Source of the DNA: an uncultured Lewinella sp.
GTDB lineage: Bacteria; Bacteroidota; Bacteroidia; Chitinophagales; Saprospiraceae
Length of the DNA stretch: 41,646 nt
Direction: 5' to 3'
Assembly: GCA_913057785.1 (NCBI GenBank)
Contig: CAJXPD010000063.1
Coordinates: 1-41,646 of the forward strand
Shown here: in pieces, positions 25,645-34,100 of the stretch
How positions within the stretch are numbered: the first letter of the stretch is position 1
Layout: the number at the start of each line of letters is the position of its first letter
Translations under genes and position numbers: made by a program
The notes under the pieces: generated by a model
The model's database searches: none
Seen by the model: the letters and a program-made list of their open reading frames with translations, nothing else
Told to the model about the DNA's origin: nothing

Positions 25645-25920
25645 ATGAAGACTTGTAATAATTGCGGCAGCTCGAATGAAGATCATGTCACCCAATGTGG
25701 ACATTGCAATATGGTGGGACAGTTTACCTACCAGGGCGGACAACAAGTTGTTGCCGCTCCCAAGCGAGCTACCATACAGTGTAATAATTGCGGTTCTGAT
25801 GACCCGGGAGAAGGTAAAATATGTGTGCATTGTCATTTTCCTTTGCCCGTTCCTTCTTCAGCGGAGTCCGGTACCGACTATCCTAAATTATCAGTCCAAA
25901 ATAATCTAAGGGCTAGTTAG
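25645..25920 (+). CDS. Double zinc-ribbon protein
   Basis: A 91-residue protein with two zinc-ribbon units: Cys4/Cys7 with Cys18/Cys21 (TCNNCGS... QCGHC) and Cys46/Cys49 with Cys60/Cys63 (QCNNCGS... ICVHCHF), joined by a short Gly/Gln linker. The two units look like a duplication (both have CNNCGS). No signal peptide or membrane helix, so it is predicted cytoplasmic. The start is 3 bp after the barrel gene's stop. Cytoplasmic zinc ribbons beside an envelope channel could be an adaptor or assembly factor, or could bind RNA such as the structured leader (both inference). A stable hairpin follows before the ExbD-like gene. Confidence 0.85.
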   Translation: MKTCNNCGSSNEDHVTQCGHCNMVGQFTYQGGQQVVAAPKRATIQCNNCGSDDPGEGKICVHCHFPLPVPSSAESGTDYPKLSVQNNLRAS

Positions 25921-25926
25921 TGGTGA

Positions 25927-25957
25927 GAGCAATCGGTACCATTCGTGCCGATTGCTC
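25927..25957 (+). other. 13-bp hairpin inside the envelope operon
   Basis: GAGCAATCGGTAC (25927-25939) pairs with GTGCCGATTGCTC (25945-25957), with one G-U wobble and a 5-nt loop. It lies 6 bp after the zinc-ribbon stop. No U-tract follows, so full termination is unlikely; it may cause partial termination, mark a processing site or set the ratio between the first two and last two genes. Confidence 0.6.
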
Positions 25958-26045
25958 CTACTGAAAACTTTGACCATCTCGGGCATATTCGTGCTAACCC
26001 CATTTTCTCAGGGAACATGGAGTGTCGGAGAACCAATCTTAAAAA

Positions 26046-26963
26046 ATGGCCAGAAGATCAAACTCACTGTTCAATCTGTCCTTCCTGGATCTATTGACCA
26101 GTGCCTTGGGTGCCATCATCTTCCTTTTCATTATTACGCCGAAGGGAGGCGAATCCGCAGCCAAGGTTCAACAAGCATTGGTGTACTTTGATAGTACCCA
26201 AATGAAGATACACGGAGAGCTTCCTGACAGCTTGTTATACAAGAATTCGGGAGACACCCTGCTTATGGTTCTATTAGAATACAAAGATCTGCCAAAGGCT
26301 TCTAAAGCCCCGAAGAAGATCTTTGCCTTCAATGAACCGAAGAAAGAGAAAAAACCAGCAAAGATTGAAAAACCAATCAACCAGCCGCCGGTGAAGAAAG
26401 AGGAGGTGAAAGCGCCTAAGGAAAAACCGGTGAAAGAAGAGAAGAAGCCAACGACACCTACTTCTCCTCCGGTGGAGAAGCCGACTCCGACCCCTAAACC
26501 GAAGCCACTGCCAAGTGCCCCTATCTTCAAGGGTGATGCACCTTCTGTTCCATGTAAGGTTTCCTTTGAAGTCTCATGGCCAGATATCACCGACAATATC
26601 GACCTATTTGTTTGTCGTGGTAGCAGCTGCGTATACGGCGGTAGGAAGAAAGACCGAAATATTGGTCAATGGGATAGTGGAAAGGCTCGGAATCGATTGT
26701 TCGGCAATGACCTTCGTACTACTCAGGAAGCTATTCGTCAATATGACCAGATCATTCCCGGCGAATACAAATTATATGCTCAGTTAAAAGAGAGCAAGCA
26801 AAAGAAATCATCTGTGACCATCAGCGGCTTGATCTTTACCAAAGGCAAATCCGGCATACAACGTGGAGAGTCCTTTAGTAAGACGCTAAAAGTCTCGAAA
26901 GAGAGAACCTACATTGGTACGGTAATCTTGCAGGCAGATGGTAATTATCAATTCAAAAAATAA
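26046..26963 (+). CDS. ExbD/MotB-like stator subunit with periplasmic beta-sandwich
   Basis: A 305-residue protein. A short basic N-terminus (MARRSNS) leads into one membrane helix, FLDLLTSALGAIIFLFII, with Asp15 placed like the ion-binding Asp of ExbD and MotB. Residues 33-97 are a small linker domain, and 98-160 a Lys/Pro/Glu-rich stretch like the periplasm-spanning arms of TonB. The C-terminal domain (about 168-305) is beta-rich, with VSWPDITDNIDLFV resembling the D-x-D-L-x-V core of YfaP/DUF2135-type sandwiches. It has three cysteines (170, 190, 195) that could form a disulfide. No OmpA-like peptidoglycan-binding domain is present. The TolQ-like gene follows 46 bp downstream, supporting a stator pair. 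Assignment as ion-driven is inference from the Asp, the topology and the partner. Confidence 0.65.
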   Translation: MARRSNSLFNLSFLDLLTSALGAIIFLFIITPKGGESAAKVQQALVYFDSTQMKIHGELPDSLLYKNSGDTLLMVLLEYKDLPKASKAPKKIFAFNEPKKEKKPAKIEKPINQPPVKKEEVKAPKEKPVKEEKKPTTPTSPPVEKPTPTPKPKPLPSAPIFKGDAPSVPCKVSFEVSWPDITDNIDLFVCRGSSCVYGGRKKDRNIGQWDSGKARNRLFGNDLRTTQEAIRQYDQIIPGEYKLYAQLKESKQKKSSVTISGLIFTKGKSGIQRGESFSKTLKVSKERTYIGTVILQADGNYQFKK

Positions 26964-27009
26964 GCTGTCTCTGAAGCGATTTACAGACAGAGAATAAAAT
27001 ATAGAAATC

Positions 27010-27771
27010 ATGTTTCAGGCAAAAAGTATAAAAGTAATCTTTAGCGTATTAGGCGCAATTTGTGTTTGGCTATTCTTATTGCTATTAGGGTATATGAGTC
27101 CTGAAGGTTCCGGCTTCCGACGATTGGTGGAGGTGCTAGGAGGAACTTCAAGCGGCTATATCCAAGCCATTATGTATGCTCTATTTGCATATAGCATCCT
27201 TGAATTGATGGAGAAGCGCAAGCACATCCAGAAGGAGTATCAAGGCTTTAATTTTGGCTTGCTACCCACCCAAGACCAACTGGTATTATCCCCTGAGGAG
27301 GTGGCTAAAATCAAGCTTACAGCCATCCAGATGGAGAAAAATGGGCAGCAGTATTTGGTGAATGATTTCATCAAAAAAGCCTGTACGCAATATAGAAATG
27401 ACGAGTCCATTGGAGAGACCTTGCAGGTTTTCAATGCACAGGTGGATACGACCAAAGAAGAGATGGAAGGGGGCTTAGAGATCGTCCGATACCTGCAAGG
27501 GGCTATTATATCCTTAGGCTTCGTAGGTACCTTGATCGGCCTATCCACTTCTATCGGCATGGCGCACTTGGCTAAGACTGTGGAAGGCATGCCCCAAATC
27601 ACCAAGAATCTCAACGTTGCTTTTGATACCACATTAGTGGCTTTGCTCATCGGATTGGTCCTCAACTTCTTTTACCATCGGTACCTAAAAGAAATGGATA
27701 CCTTTTATTCCAAGGCCAAAGCCTATGTTATCAACAATCTCATTAGTCGAATCTACAAGCCAGCCCTGTAG
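27010..27771 (+). CDS. MotA/TolQ/ExbB-family proton channel protein
   Basis: A 253-residue integral membrane protein. Hydrophobic segments lie at about 8-28, 50-66, 161-185 and 203-222. The channel-forming pair carries GFVGTLIGLSTSIGMA and AFDTTLVALLIGLVLNFFYH, the TolQ/ExbB/MotA signature (GLxGTxxG and the conserved Thr of the third helix). A cytoplasmic insert of about 95 residues between TM2 and TM3 fits the family. In complexes such as ExbB-ExbD, five of these subunits surround two ExbD-like helices. The partner is the gene just upstream; the order (D-like first, B-like second) is the reverse of exbBD. No TonB, Tol or flagellar gene is nearby. A GC-rich hairpin ends the transcript. Confidence 0.88.
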   Translation: MFQAKSIKVIFSVLGAICVWLFLLLLGYMSPEGSGFRRLVEVLGGTSSGYIQAIMYALFAYSILELMEKRKHIQKEYQGFNFGLLPTQDQLVLSPEEVAKIKLTAIQMEKNGQQYLVNDFIKKACTQYRNDESIGETLQVFNAQVDTTKEEMEGGLEIVRYLQGAIISLGFVGTLIGLSTSIGMAHLAKTVEGMPQITKNLNVAFDTTLVALLIGLVLNFFYHRYLKEMDTFYSKAKAYVINNLISRIYKPAL

Positions 27772-27821
27772 ATCGACCAGCACGCCCTCTTTCGTTGTTT
27801 TATTGGGCATGCAGACAAAGC

Positions 27822-27848
27822 GCCCCGGAGAACCTAGGTTCCCGGGGC
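27822..27848 (+). terminator. GC-rich hairpin ending the envelope operon
   Basis: Arms 27822-27834 and 27837-27848 (GCCCCGG...CCGGGGC type) form about 11 bp with one bulged A and a CTAG tetraloop. It lies about 50 nt after the TolQ-like stop. The following sequence is AT-rich (TAACTAATTTATAA) rather than a run of T. Confidence 0.5.
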
Positions 27849-27968
27849 TAACTAATTTATAAGGTGAAAATAAAGCTCGACTGATATTGCCTAGCAGGAC
27901 AATTGTCCTCGGATGATCAAGCGCCTTTTGAGCCTAGCAACTTTGGGCAAATGTTTCCATATTGCAGT

Positions 27969-28139
27969 ATGGAACGTAAATACGATATCATCTTTATCCT
28001 AGCGCTCGCTCTTCTTTTTGTGATACTCATCAGCTTTCAGCTGCATCAGTTCTTGGAACATGCTATGTTTATGTTTTGCCTGATCAGTTACTATATTGGG
28101 AAGTTCACGGCAAAAAAGACCAATAAAACCTCTTCATAG
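27969..28139 (+). CDS. Small two-helix membrane protein, unknown
   Basis: A 56-residue protein (from the ATG at 27969) with two hydrophobic segments (about 7-24 and 32-45) and a basic tail (KFTAKKTNKTSS). A TTG at 27903 in frame would add 22 residues, but the ATG gives a natural N-terminus (MERKYDIIFILAL). It lies about 120 bp after the envelope-operon hairpin and ends 11 bp before the convergent peroxidase gene. It could be an accessory of the envelope module or unrelated. Confidence 0.5.
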   Translation: MERKYDIIFILALALLFVILISFQLHQFLEHAMFMFCLISYYIGKFTAKKTNKTSS

Positions 28140-28150
28140 TATGAAGGCTA

Positions 28151-29491
28151 CTAATCCTTCACTGGTAGCCCACTAGGTACTTTGGTAGGGACGAGGTGCT
28201 CCAACTCTAATGCACTTTGATCCGTCAGCGCATAGAGAAAGCTCAGGATGTTCTCTATCTCTTGCTCGGCTAAGGGCTTCTCCAGCTTAAGCCGCTGATC
28301 AATTTGTCCGAGCATACGTTGTTTCACTTCCTCATTATCCTGAAAGGTTGCTCGTAGTTCCTCCGGTAGCTTTGACGCATCGTATTGCTGTAAATATTGC
28401 TTTGGATCGAGGTGATGACGTACCGCATCTTCCAGAGTATTATAAGCTCCATTGTGCATCCATGGTCCGGTTATGGCTGTATTTTTTAGAGAGGGCGTTC
28501 TAAAAGCAAATGCGTCAGCTTGGTCTCCAGTTTCTAAATATCGACCGACATCTAAGGGTTCTGAATTTCCTTTCCCAGGTCCTAGTTGTGGTACCCCAAT
28601 ATTGTGCGCCTGTTGATCAGACATTAAGTTTCCACTGTGGCAAGAAGAGCAGTTCGCTTTGCCATAAAACAATACCGCGCCTCGCTTGGCCGATTCATCT
28701 ATGGCATTGGTCACGCCGTCCATGTATAGATCCCAAGGGCTGTCATGAAAGGTGAATTCCTCTGTCTCAAAAGCGGCAATGGCATTCGCTGCATGCTGAA
28801 ACCCAAGATCCTCCAAAGCAACGCCGGGGTAAGCTGCTTCGAACAATTCTATATACTTGGGAATCTTCTTTAAGCGCAGCATTAATCGGTGCCAAACGAC
28901 CTGTGGCATGGCATTACTAATTAAGGCCAGTTCATTGATCTCTCCTTTTACGGTACGGTCTCCAATTTCACCGCGCATTTCATCTCTTGAAGTAACAGGG
29001 AACATAGCTTGCACAGCCAAGATGCTTTCCAGACCATCAATTAGCTTTTCATCAGCCGGACTCTCATAGCCAGCCATAATATCTCCGGAAACTCGATTGT
29101 CCCAAAACATGGTATGCCACTCCTTCGCTCCCCGGTTAAAAATATCCGGAGAATTTCGTGGAATTCTTTCCCGTCCCTTACCCATCTGCCGTTCCACACC
29201 TAATCCTTGTCCTCCGACTCCAATAGCTAAAGGCAAGGCATCAGCCGATCCTAAAGCAGGGTGATGGCAAGTCGCACAGGATATATCCTTGTTGCCACTT
29301 AGTATTTTATCAAAGAACAGCATCCTACCTAATTCTACTTTAGCGGCAGAAAAGCCAGGTAAAGGGGCATGTTGGTTGAGGCCTTTTTGCTGGATGATAT
29401 TCCGGAGCGCATTATCGAGTTCTCGGCCCGTAAAGGCAAGTAGTAAGATGGCTGCTCCGGTTAGAGAGAATAGGGATATGGTCTTTTTCAT
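28151..29491 (-). CDS. Di-heme cytochrome c peroxidase (CcpA/MauG family)
   Basis: A 446-residue secreted protein with a signal peptide (about 1-24). Two heme-binding motifs are visible: CATCH in the N-terminal domain (about residue 76) and CSSCH in the C-terminal domain (about 285). They are linked by the usual intervening sequence, including QVVWHRLM. The downstream FRTPSLKNTAITGPWMHNGA block, with a Met that can ligate heme, is typical of bacterial cytochrome c peroxidases. It reduces hydrogen peroxide, or in MauG-like members oxidises a protein or small molecule, in the periplasm. The secreted-protein gene upstream (29601-30323) is followed by an intrinsic terminator, so this gene may have its own promoter. 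Confidence 0.9.
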   Translation of the reverse strand: MKKTISLFSLTGAAILLLAFTGRELDNALRNIIQQKGLNQHAPLPGFSAAKVELGRMLFFDKILSGNKDISCATCHHPALGSADALPLAIGVGGQGLGVERQMGKGRERIPRNSPDIFNRGAKEWHTMFWDNRVSGDIMAGYESPADEKLIDGLESILAVQAMFPVTSRDEMRGEIGDRTVKGEINELALISNAMPQVVWHRLMLRLKKIPKYIELFEAAYPGVALEDLGFQHAANAIAAFETEEFTFHDSPWDLYMDGVTNAIDESAKRGAVLFYGKANCSSCHSGNLMSDQQAHNIGVPQLGPGKGNSEPLDVGRYLETGDQADAFAFRTPSLKNTAITGPWMHNGAYNTLEDAVRHHLDPKQYLQQYDASKLPEELRATFQDNEEVKQRMLGQIDQRLKLEKPLAEQEIENILSFLYALTDQSALELEHLVPTKVPSGLPVKD

Positions 29492-29514
29492 GGTTCAATG
29501 GGTTATGGGGAAGG

Positions 29515-29568
29515 AAAAAAATGGGAAGCTTGAAAGATTTCATGTGGAATCTGATTTCAAACTTCCCA
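29515..29568 (-). terminator. Intrinsic terminator after the secreted-protein gene
   Basis: Arms 29523-29535 and 29555-29567 (GGGAAGCTTGAAA with TTTCAAACTTCCC, one mismatch; GATT/AATC pairs inside) are followed on the minus strand by seven Ts (29515-29521). It stands between the secreted-protein gene and the peroxidase gene and overlaps the latter's leader, so it could also act as an attenuator. Confidence 0.6.
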
Positions 29569-29600
29569 ATGGAAAACAAACGAGTATGCTCTATATTTTT

Positions 29601-30323
29601 TTAGCGTTTCCCAGCTGTGATTTCATCCACACTGTCCTCCTCTGGAAGCATGGCGAAAAGCTGTACGTGTGTAACCTGTCCAAAAGGTCCAGGAAGAACT
29701 CCATACGTCTTGCCATCACTGTGGTAGGCAATGGCGAGCATGCTCATTAATTGCTCGTCCGTTAATTGCAGGCAGTGTTCAAACTTTAGACTTAAGGTCG
29801 CATTGCCTTTAGCATCGGTCTTGAAGATAGATTGTGAACCGTCTCGATTTCCTAGCGGCACATCCAAAGTTCCTATGAATGGTACGGTTGGCGGTTTGGC
29901 CATAAACGCATGCCACATGGTGTAAACTGCATTAGGCATTAAATTTTTGAATTCGGCAGTGATTTCTCCCCAGCCGTTTTCGCAAGTATAGGTGGCCGTA
30001 CCGCTGGCTTTTAACCAATCACCAAGGGTTAAACCAAAACTTGGACCTTTCTTGAATGGCCCGCCATTAGCGATATCAAATGGATCGTGATAATGCGCCT
30101 TTTTGGAAGCGAAAATCTCGGCATCGATGTATTGCTCTCTTTCTTCTGGAGTGATCCGGTAGACCTTCTTTCCTTTCTTGACAAAAACATCTTGTTCAAT
30201 GAGTCCTGCGGTTAGGTGATCCACAAAGGTGAGTTCGATAACAGTTTTCTGTGCGCTTGCCCAAGAGAAGGTGAATAGTGCTAAGGCCATCATACTGATG
30301 GACTTGATCAAATTGATTTTCAT
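29601..30323 (-). CDS. Secreted protein of unknown function
   Basis: A 240-residue protein with a signal peptide (MKINLIKSISMMALALFTFS, cleaved after ASA). The mature part has KTVIELTFVDHLTAGLIEQD, an internal GDWLKASGTATYTCENGWGE block and NAVYTMWHAFMAKPP. Many charged and aromatic residues and no membrane helix beyond the signal suggest a periplasmic or extracellular beta-rich protein. I do not recognise the family. It diverges from the Crp/Fnr gene across a palindrome cluster and precedes the peroxidase gene on the same strand, so it may belong to a redox or oxidative-stress response (inference). Confidence 0.6.
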   Translation of the reverse strand: MKINLIKSISMMALALFTFSWASAQKTVIELTFVDHLTAGLIEQDVFVKKGKKVYRITPEEREQYIDAEIFASKKAHYHDPFDIANGGPFKKGPSFGLTLGDWLKASGTATYTCENGWGEITAEFKNLMPNAVYTMWHAFMAKPPTVPFIGTLDVPLGNRDGSQSIFKTDAKGNATLSLKFEHCLQLTDEQLMSMLAIAYHSDGKTYGVLPGPFGQVTHVQLFAMLPEEDSVDEITAGKR

Positions 30324-30436
30324 GATTCTTAAGTTTTCAAATGGTTGATTAATGAATACGCTAGCAAGTTGAGGGGAAAAGGGAAAAAGAGAAATAACTG
30401 TTGAGTGAATGGACGGCTTGTATGAGTGGATGAATG

Positions 30437-30485
30437 GAGTGCTTGAGCACTCACCCGGTGAGTAGTCACCCGGTGAGTGCTTGAG
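30437..30485. promoter_or_regulatory. Nested palindrome cluster, probable Crp/Fnr operator
   Basis: Three overlapping inverted repeats occur in 49 bp: GAGTGCT-TG-AGCACTC (30437-30452), ACTCACC-C-GGTGAGT (30449-30463) and TCACC-C-GGTGA (30466-30477), the last repeating the second at 15-bp spacing. An 11-bp direct repeat GAGTGCTTGAG flanks the set (30437-30447 and 30475-30485). It sits in the divergent region between the secreted-protein gene (-) and the Crp/Fnr gene (+), just before a -7-like TACCTTAG (30494-30501). Confidence 0.65.
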
Positions 30486-30532
30486 ATTTTCTGTACCTTA
30501 GCCATGCCCGTAACCCTGAAACGCTCACTATC

Positions 30533-31105
30533 ATGTTTGATCACTTCTGGAAGTTTACCAATCAATTCGTCCATTTCTCTGCTAAGGAAAAAGAACAAAT
30601 TGGTGCCCATCTAATATTACGAGACGTGCCCAAGCAACACATTCTAGTGGACTTTGGTGATATCTCCCGAGAGGTTTACTTCATCAACAAAGGACTATTA
30701 CGGTTTTATTACATCAGCGATGACGGCAGAGAAATTACGGGCTTTGTTTTTCATGAGGGAATGATGGCGGGTTCACACGAAAGCTTCTTCGGCCAACAGC
30801 CGAGCATGCAGGTGCTAGAAACGATTGAAGCTGCGGAGCTACTCGTTCTTCCCCATGATGCTTTAGAGCGTTTGTACCAGGAAGTACCTAAAATGAATGT
30901 TTTTGTGCGCAAGCTGCTGGAACAGCGGATGTCTCATGCGCAAAAGGTAGTAGCATCATTAATCATGCAAAAGCCAGCGGATAGATACCAAGAATATCAA
31001 AGGTTGCATCCTGGTCTAGCTGGCCGTATTCCACAACATATGCTGGCGACTTTCATGGGAATCACACCTGTCTCTTTGAGCCGAATTAGGGCAAGAAAAA
31101 AATGA
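30533..31105 (+). CDS. Crp/Fnr family transcription regulator
   Basis: A 190-residue regulator. Residues 25-115 form a cyclic-nucleotide-binding-like jelly roll (ILVDFGDISREVYFINKGLL, FHEGMMAGSHESFF), without the conserved RxA/S phosphate clamp of cAMP-binding Crp. The C-terminal DNA-binding part (about 140-190) ends in IPQHMLATFMGITPVSLSRI, the usual Bacteroidota Crp HTH with its recognition helix. No cysteine cluster for an Fnr-type iron-sulfur centre is visible. It probably regulates itself and the divergent secreted-protein/peroxidase genes through the palindromes 48-96 bp upstream. The signal is unknown. Confidence 0.88.
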   Translation: MFDHFWKFTNQFVHFSAKEKEQIGAHLILRDVPKQHILVDFGDISREVYFINKGLLRFYYISDDGREITGFVFHEGMMAGSHESFFGQQPSMQVLETIEAAELLVLPHDALERLYQEVPKMNVFVRKLLEQRMSHAQKVVASLIMQKPADRYQEYQRLHPGLAGRIPQHMLATFMGITPVSLSRIRARKK

Positions 31106-31149
31106 TTTACTGGGTCTGTGTGCTGACAAGGTGAGTTTCTAAAATTCAC

Positions 31150-31157
31150 TACCTTTG
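31150..31157 (+). promoter_or_regulatory. -7 promoter element of the sensor-kinase gene
   Basis: TACCTTTG is a perfect TAnnTTTG -7 box 24 nt before the kinase ATG (31182). The -33 region is weak (CTGACAAG near 31123-31130). The in-frame TTG at 31155 lies inside this box, which argues against it as the start codon. Confidence 0.5.
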
Positions 31158-31181
31158 AAGAGATCACCGTACCCATACAAC

Positions 31182-34100
31182 ATGAGCAGATCTCTCCGCA
31201 CTTGGCTCTGGCCATTCCTACTTTGGTTGCCATTGATCTCCTTGGCTCAATCCTCCTCGTACACCTTCCAAAGCCTTACCATCGAAGATGGTCTTCCCGT
31301 TAATACTGCCCACCAGGTTTTACAAGATCAACAAGGATTTATGTGGTATTCTACCTCTGGAGGCTTGATCCGGTATGACGGTGAAACCCTACGCAGATTC
31401 AAACATAACCCCGATGACAGTCTAAGCCTGAGTAATGACTTTGTTGGGCCAATATATGAGGACAGCTGGGGATTCTTCTGGGTCGGTACTACCGGTGGCG
31501 GTTTGAATAAATTCGATCCAAGGGAAGAAACCTTCTCCCATTTTCTACATGATCCGAGCAATGAAAATAGCCTACCCAGCAATACAGTACAATGCATCAT
31601 GGAAGATGATCTTGGAAATCTTTGGGTAGGAACAGATAAGGGCTTGACTAAAATTAGGTTGGGTGGAAGTTCGGATCGAGAACCGATTTTCTATGAGCAA
31701 ATTCCAATCGGGCAGAATGGATTGAGTAACGCTTTTATCAAAACACTTTTCCAGGATCGCGATCGTCATATCTGGGTAGGTACGAATGACGGTCTAAATC
31801 GCCTCCCACCTCCCCTCAAAGATGAAGAATCTCCCGATCGAAATGTATTGCAGTTTTTAGATAGAGCAGGACAGATTTCTACGATTAAGGGTAAAATTAT
31901 TCACAAGATTTTGCAGGCAAAAGATGGAGGAATTTGGGTAGGTACTGGTAGTAGCTTAGAGAAACTTACGACAGGTTCCGAAGGACAGTTACGCTTTTAT
32001 TCTGTGCTTCCCACCCCTTGGAACGACAAAGTCATTGTTGACATAGAAGAGACTAAACCGCAAACTTTCTGGATCAGTGTCGTCGATCATGGACTCTTAC
32101 ATCTTGAACTTACGAAAGACAGTGTCAGTGTGCTAGAAGAATTGACTCCTAATCCGTTGTATCCAAATGGCCTCTCCGCCGATATCATCTTTGATATTTA
32201 TCCTGATCGGAACGGCCTCCTTTGGCTGGCAACTGAGCACAGAGGTGTCACCTTTTTTTCTCCTGCTGTGCAGCCTTTTCAATTCCTACCATTCCCTGAG
32301 GGGTGTATTTCGCTTCTGGAAGATCGGGAAGGTTGGTTATGGATGGGAGGCTATGGGAAAGGACTCCGGAGCATTAATAGTGATGGGGATACATTGAATT
32401 ACTTGAGTGGGTATCCAAATTTCTATTCCAATTTGGTGACCATTATTGAGGAAGATATGGAGGGCAATATCTGGTTTGGGAGCTTTCGTGGATTGAACGT
32501 ATGGACTAAGGCAGATCGCACTCAAGATAGTACGCTTCGCCTCCGGCATTATCGGGCTATGCCCAATACAGATCAAGGACTTAGCGAGCGGAGAATTTTT
32601 GCTTTTCACGAATATCCAAAGGGGGTCTACTGGATCGGCACGCGTGGCGGAGGTTTAAACCGATTGACTTTCCCTACCGGTAAATGGGAAGAACCTTATT
32701 TTATACACTATCAACATCAATCAGATCAAATCAATAGCCTCGGAGATGACTACATTTGGTCGATCGCTCATGATGAAGCCGGACATCTTTGGGTGGGTAC
32801 GGATAAGGGAGTGAATAAGATCACCCTAGATGAGCAGTTCGAAGCCGGATCATTCGTGAGGTTTGAGAACAAAAGTGGGGAACCCAACAGTTTAAGTCTA
32901 AACCTGATTGGCCCAGTGCACTGCACGGCAGATAGTATTGTATGGGTGGGAACGGCAGGAGCGGGATTGAATAAAATGGACTTCCGGCAAGACCCTAGTT
33001 TTACCCAGCCAATTATTACTCGATATAATAGTAGTCAAGGCTTGAATAATGACAATGTCTATGGTATTCTAGAAGATGCCAGCGGTTATTTATGGTTGAG
33101 CACTAACCGAGGAATCGCTCGCTTTGACCCCAAATTTAGTCCAGCAGCGGGTCAACAAGAACAAGATGCCTTCTTGAGCTTCTATGGCAAGGATGGTCTT
33201 CAAGGAGATGAATTCAATACGAACGCCTATACCATCAGCCCGACCACAGCACAGTTATTATTTGGAGGGCAAAACGGGGTTACGATATTTCATCCAGATA
33301 GTTTGGACTACGGCCAAGGATTACCTCAAATAGCATTCACTGATTTTCGAATTTTTAATCAATCGGTATCGGTAGGCGCAGATTCTCCACTTTCACAAGC
33401 CATTGGTCAGACTGAGTCCTTTGAACTCGATTATCAAGCTGATATGATTAGTTTTAGTTTCGCTGCTTTAGATTTTCGACAAGCTTCACGAAACCAGTAC
33501 GCCTATCGTTTGCAAGGATATAGTGATCAATGGATCTATATCGGCAATGAAAATACCATCCACTTTACTAATCTTGATCCGGGGGAATATCACTTACAGG
33601 TAAAGGGAAGCAATAGCCGAGGGATTTGGAATCATGAAGGGGCTAGTGTTTCATTCCGGATATATCCTCCACCATGGCGAAGCTGGTGGGCTTATGTCCT
33701 CTATGCCTTAGCGGGTATCGCCTTGTTATATGCATTTATCCAATATCGAATTCAGGCCGGGATGCGTGAAATGGAGGAAGCCAATCGATTGAGCCAAGCT
33801 CGATTTGATGAGCGGGAGCGGTTGCGCAAACAGAATGCTGCGGATTATCACGATGAACTAGGGCATCGGTTGACGAAAATCTCTCTTTTTCTGGAATTGG
33901 CAGAAAGACAGTCCGCGGCGGATCAAAACTTAAGATCTTATTTGGCGAAAGTCAAATCGAATACCCAGGACCTTTCAGATGGCATCCGAGATTTGATCTG
34001 GAGTCTTGATCCAGCAAAGGATTCCTTATATGAGACCTTGCTCCGCTTACAAGCTTTTGGCGATAAGCTATTCGATTTTTCAGATACTGCGTTTCAGACG

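Noticed and set aside
25952..26191. Separate small gene overlapping the start of the ExbD-like gene
   Set aside because: It has no recognisable features and overlaps the coding start of a well-supported gene in another frame.
26046..27771. Zorya anti-phage system (ZorA/ZorB)
   Set aside because: The TolQ/ExbD-like pair is similar in principle, but there is no ZorC/D/E gene, no long ZorA tail and no OmpA-like domain on the ExbD-like protein.
28141..28170. Small hairpins (TGAAGG/CCTTCA, GGCTAC/GTAGCC) between convergent genes
   Set aside because: Stems are only 6 bp, mutually exclusive, and no T-tract follows, so a terminator is not supported.
31155..31181. TTG start of the sensor kinase
   Set aside because: The TTG lies inside a perfect -7 promoter box, and the ATG at 31182 begins the signal peptide.
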